Of a stretch of 36,564 nucleotides of DNA, positions 34,601 through 36,564 are shown one piece after another. The notes beneath the pieces were generated by a model. That model was not told where the DNA came from, searched no databases, and saw only the letters and a list, made by a program, of their open reading frames with translations. Made by a program: the position numbers and the translations under genes. Numbering within the stretch: position 1 is the stretch's first letter; every line of letters starts with the position of its first letter. The DNA comes from a virus, in IMG/VR virus record IMGVR_UViG_3300010297_000019, positions 1 through 36,564 of that record. One strand, written 5' to 3'.

Positions 34601-36210
34601 CTGTGGTCACTGGTACTACCACCAGCCTCAATGACCTCAATCTTAAAGGTCAGGTCTCTCTTGCCAGCATTGAATGTGTGTTCAACTTCCGTACCGATTG
34701 CAGGAAGATTACCCGAGAAACCATCCACCCACCATCTACTATCGTACTCACCATCATCATTAACGGATTGAATCTTAACGGTTACAGTTGCACCACCAAC
34801 GCTTACGTTCCTCGTATGAGTCGTAGCACTATTGAAATACTTGTTACCTGCTGGACAGAATACCTTACCACCAGTGTAGTTACCTGCCACATCCGTGGTC
34901 TGGACACGCAAGTTATGCTTCACAAATGAACCAGTGCCATTACCCAGAGCGTCAGCAACAGGAGTGACCATCACATTAGGGACACCTGCTGTCTTGTATT
35001 CGTAGACAGGAATACGTTCTGGGAAGCAGTTAGCAACACAGATCTTCTTGGTGATTGAGTTCTGACCACGGAAGTAGAAGGTATCACAGTCCGCTGGTGG
35101 AGATCTGTATGTGCCTGTTGCATATGGTTTGAACAGACAGTCCAGATAGTTCTTGACACACGACTCCCACTCTGGATCATCAGTTGTGGGTATTTCTCTA
35201 TCATTACAGATAAGAATCTTACCTTTATTAGGACCCTTGATATAGATCCATTTATCTTTTTCCTGTGGATACTTATATCTTTTAATCTCGCCTGCTAGTT
35301 TTCCAAGTTCTACTTCATTACAATCGAATCCATCAGTAATACGAGGACCATCATAGGGGGGCATCGGTGGAATAATTGGACCAGGATTCTGTTCACAAAT
35401 AGAAAGGTATGGGAACAATTCACACAACCATTCCCACGGTGGTGGGTCAGGGAAGAGTGGAATAGGTTTCCTCGGATCAACATCACCAGGTTGTGGTTGA
35501 GGAGTCGGAACGATCTCAGGATAGCATCGCTGAACGATCTCCCTAATGACTTCACCAGGAGGAGTGAATGCGGGATCCTCCTCTGGTCCTTTCCTAGGTC
35601 TAGGATAGTTAGGACCATCATCTGGTTCCAAGAAAGGACCGATGGGACCATAGCACTGACCAACCAGATCTCTAATGACATCAGAACCATTAGGAGGAAT
35701 AGGTTCTAACTCAATCTCTTTCTTAGGTCTCGGAAGGTAAGGACCAGGGTCAGGTTTCAGGGTGACAGGTAGACCGTCGTAGCAGTTGTCTACGATAGAA
35801 CGTACCAGGTCACCAGGTTGTGCCGCAGGAGGGGTGATGAGAGTACCCTGCCTGGGTCTAGGAGTGCTTACAGCAGGACTACCTGCCTCCTGAGGGACCA
35901 CCGCACGGGGGGGTTCACCAGGGATGTAGCAGTTGCCTACTGTGATTTGAATTGGGTTGACGGGAGCAGGGGGTTCAGGTTCTATACCCCTTCTCGGTCT
36001 AGTATAAGCGATGTTCCCTCCCACTTGGGGGAGGGGAGACTCGGGACCATAGCATGATCCCACAGTGATACGCACTTGCTCACCAGGTTGTGGCAGTACA
36101 ATCGGCTGTGCTACTCCTGTCCTTGGTTTGACATACTGAGTAGCAGCAGACGTTGTACGCTCTGGTAGAGACGGTGGAGGACCGCTATAACAAGGATTGC
36201 CAGCAACCAT
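31615..36210 (-). CDS. Large adhesin-like structural protein with Cys-Tyr repeat, 1531 aa
   Basis: Residues 1-240 hold six Cys-Tyr units (C7, C53, C94, C143, C187, C229) in a proline-rich repeat: V-R-x-x-V-x-x-C-Y, then P-R-P-R-x-G. About 570-645 (PLFRSYSETTQDTFLTINPG, ELHRYYN) resembles DUF5648-type lectin-like modules. About 800-945 ends WEDLHGSDSDEDYDDF, as in DUF4114 domains. The rest is Gly/Ser/Thr/Asn-rich beta structure. I infer a virion fibre or whisker-type protein for host attachment. A late box (36233-36240) stands 23 nt upstream. It is one of the largest structural genes of the window; which virion part is unknown. Confidence 0.7.
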   Translation of the reverse strand: MVAGNPCYSGPPPSLPERTTSAATQYVKPRTGVAQPIVLPQPGEQVRITVGSCYGPESPLPQVGGNIAYTRPRRGIEPEPPAPVNPIQITVGNCYIPGEPPRAVVPQEAGSPAVSTPRPRQGTLITPPAAQPGDLVRSIVDNCYDGLPVTLKPDPGPYLPRPKKEIELEPIPPNGSDVIRDLVGQCYGPIGPFLEPDDGPNYPRPRKGPEEDPAFTPPGEVIREIVQRCYPEIVPTPQPQPGDVDPRKPIPLFPDPPPWEWLCELFPYLSICEQNPGPIIPPMPPYDGPRITDGFDCNEVELGKLAGEIKRYKYPQEKDKWIYIKGPNKGKILICNDREIPTTDDPEWESCVKNYLDCLFKPYATGTYRSPPADCDTFYFRGQNSITKKICVANCFPERIPVYEYKTAGVPNVMVTPVADALGNGTGSFVKHNLRVQTTDVAGNYTGGKVFCPAGNKYFNSATTHTRNVSVGGATVTVKIQSVNDDGEYDSRWWVDGFSGNLPAIGTEVEHTFNAGKRDLTFKIEVIEAGGSTSDHRYGLTSQPDKGGYTVTNQGEPAFYILKERVKGSVPLFRSYSETTQDTFLTINPGAPDSKGPGERATMDAAGQVIDTVLGYVFPNKDRASGNLLEGERIQELHRYYNGGKAEISAVFNSSGNIVVSGDGSGQLKINVQWDDDPGNAGTSFNTIDFGQGQTVTRKGERGSKGVSLSVTAGQTINVNYTGLKGISVQDNGKKLCLRDSDGSDCNASLFIGSTRPGPSTATDHKYSIVKMQGSMTPPKFNKRQAYTIPSDADVPFTIHYSVKRGSAGYENSWGVCIADKDGGNIHWARVIEANTTRDIEYTQYTISVGTLKQYAGKDIVFFLIPDGNGGVGSNGSTISFSKTGNAYQHPASVEGNWVFFSNQKMNPDKRNKVKFHGPGEQWWEDLHGSDSDEDYDDFKLYYRVGAPGSTWKYEGIECYVYDQAAPEPELIDILVRDQCAEPLFNKAFETGMVMRSKCGPKTPPNKNTEQYQANAGLCRGEYAHEFYRRQTVRCRRSANLSLKAFGLLIRSVESEEIRFRFKLKKNGTTIINYEAPIGAWPNIGHNFGDFSVVKGDKLLFEIDEIKRGPSAGIANVSWIIYDRDDKVFEKPWQYDIGTTPITGEAMGRTEVTSNTPRIGEYLGSAGITSGGRIKRLSIRLWDKPRRVWTDKVYVWDQGQIDTNANSSNGQAVEWNSIYYDGQEWADNQGYNGNFYERNTNRRGHVMSSNIDGEGNFNGNPNIRGGRGIFYNALFEYGRGLICKPVLDNENLRTYVHMSNTHGFMAWYTQFKAGSGSNFNSAMQTIDNYYAYGINLSTDGFPQGAMPTSNGQYSKMSFMHDYRLGEYGSKQNSTDVGGSGKIRVAFWPYTVMPSHLPAGTQRYSNSIYWACGVEIMDVINEGYAYGVGQTFDLVWPPIQDESDDYQDLFGSQTPFFPRDVGANVLPGHPDKLPKKIRVQTVGEDPDDRFNNSYSPKELFYQESHNRSSNLWYLCQKTKDRVKFRIEIEEVY
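35515..36192 (-). repeat. Six Cys-Tyr/proline-rich repeats in the large structural protein
   Basis: Protein-level repeat of 41-49 residues, centred on C7, C53, C94, C143, C187 and C229, each followed by Tyr. Consensus is roughly P-G-x-x-[VI]-R-x-[IL]-V-x-x-C-Y, then a Pro-rich spacer and P-R-P-[RK]-x-G. Units are diverged at DNA level. Confidence 0.75.
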
Positions 36211-36213
36211 GTA

Positions 36214-36564
36214 TCACTTTACTTTACGAATGTATTTATTCTCTTCTAACCACTGCCTTGTCAGAGGTGTAGGTTCGTAGTCAGTCCACATCGTACCACG
36301 AGCACAGGACTCCAATGCTTCCTGTGTCATGTTCTCAGTCTTACCTGCCCAGGTTGCTTCTGCTTCCCAAGGACGTGCTGATGGTGGATAAGTACGCTTC
36401 ACCATCTCTCGCCAGATCTCAGGTACATCTTCCTCTGGTTTGATGATAGCAATCATACTATTCTTGATGGTGCCTGCCATACAATCTTGTGCAGCGTGCC
36501 ATCCTTCATGGCGGACAACACTCATCAGAATATGAGGACGATGTACATATGTCCTGTTGAGATA
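36214..36564 (-). CDS. Putative HExxH metalloprotease-like protein, partial (N-terminus beyond window)
   Basis: The frame is open to the right window edge with no stop, so the gene likely continues upstream; codon phase is exact at 36564. It contains VVRHEGWHAAQDC, whose H-E-G-W-H fits the HExxH zinc-binding and catalytic motif. The rest is charged (EVPEIWREMVKRTYPPSARP and WEAEATWAGKTENMTQEAL). The metzincin-like third ligand is not evident. Its stop is just before the late box of the large structural gene. Confidence 0.6.
   Translation of the reverse strand, partial: YLNRTYVHRPHILMSVVRHEGWHAAQDCMAGTIKNSMIAIIKPEEDVPEIWREMVKRTYPPSARPWEAEATWAGKTENMTQEALESCARGTMWTDYEPTPLTRQWLEENKYIRKVK
36233..36240 (-). 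promoter_or_regulatory. T4-type late promoter box AATAAATA for the large structural gene
   Basis: The - strand AATAAATA lies 23 nt upstream of the ATG at 36210, inside the 3' end of the HExxH gene. Confidence 0.6.

Noticed and set aside
1-36564. CRISPR array, integrase, transposase or attachment site
   Set aside because: No spaced direct repeats, recombinase-like proteins or duplicated ends were seen; fits a lytic phage.

Overview
This window is part of the genome of a T4-like myovirus that infects marine picocyanobacteria (a cyanomyovirus of Synechococcus or Prochlorococcus). Several independent signs agree. There are T4-type baseplate, hub and head-completion genes (gp5, gp26-like, gp48-like, gp53, gp54-like, gp4-type). 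There are T4-type DNA-metabolism genes (gp32, RNase H, gp33). There are cyanophage auxiliary genes (CP12, CpeT-like, 2OG-Fe(II) oxygenase, PhoH, ThyX, a DUF1825-type protein). Promoter boxes of the T4 late type (TATAAATA and close variants) recur upstream of genes. Apart from two + strand genes at 20065-22022, every gene is on the - strand, and most neighbours overlap by 1-40 nt.

Layout, reading from high to low coordinates (the direction of most transcription). 36564-31256: end of a putative HExxH metalloprotease, a 1531-aa adhesin-like structural protein with an N-terminal Cys-Tyr/proline repeat, and a small unknown gene. 31259-30664: tandem sigma70-type promoters, a palindrome, and a small exported beta-barrel-like protein ending in a terminator. 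30595-24346: a long operon of small genes with glutaredoxin, RNase H, ThyX, PhoH, a PD-(D/E)XK nuclease, gp33 and a DUF1825-like protein, including two genes of 55-56 codons. 24349-22854: gp32 and a coupled exported basic protein, bounded by terminators. 22834-22019: three small genes, the last a glutaredoxin paralogue that has lost its nucleophilic Cys. 20065-22022 (+): gp48-like and gp53. 20066-9716: gp4-type, gp54-like, gp26-like with a possible -1 frameshift into a 62-codon ORF, two giant paralogous tail proteins carrying peptidoglycan-hydrolase domains, and a hub-like protein. 9693-8340: CP12, 2OG oxygenase and CpeT-like, inserted inside the baseplate cluster. 8359-1: gp5, small genes including a Phd-type antitoxin, tRNA-Thr(UGU), and three virion structural proteins, the last cut by the window edge.

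How the genes work together. The structural genes would build the baseplate, tail tube and fibre-associated parts. Cell-wall cutting appears to have moved from gp5, which has no lysozyme domain here, into the two large tail proteins. CP12, CpeT-like, ThyX, PhoH and glutaredoxin would redirect host metabolism toward nucleotide and photosynthetic support. gp33 would serve transcription from the late boxes. The strongest candidates for undescribed biology are the U_UUU_UUC slippery site linking gp26 to the next ORF, divergent genes whose start codons overlap while their late promoters lie inside each other's coding sequence, the repeated use of stop codons as promoter elements, and the phage-encoded exported barrel protein behind tandem promoters and a palindrome.
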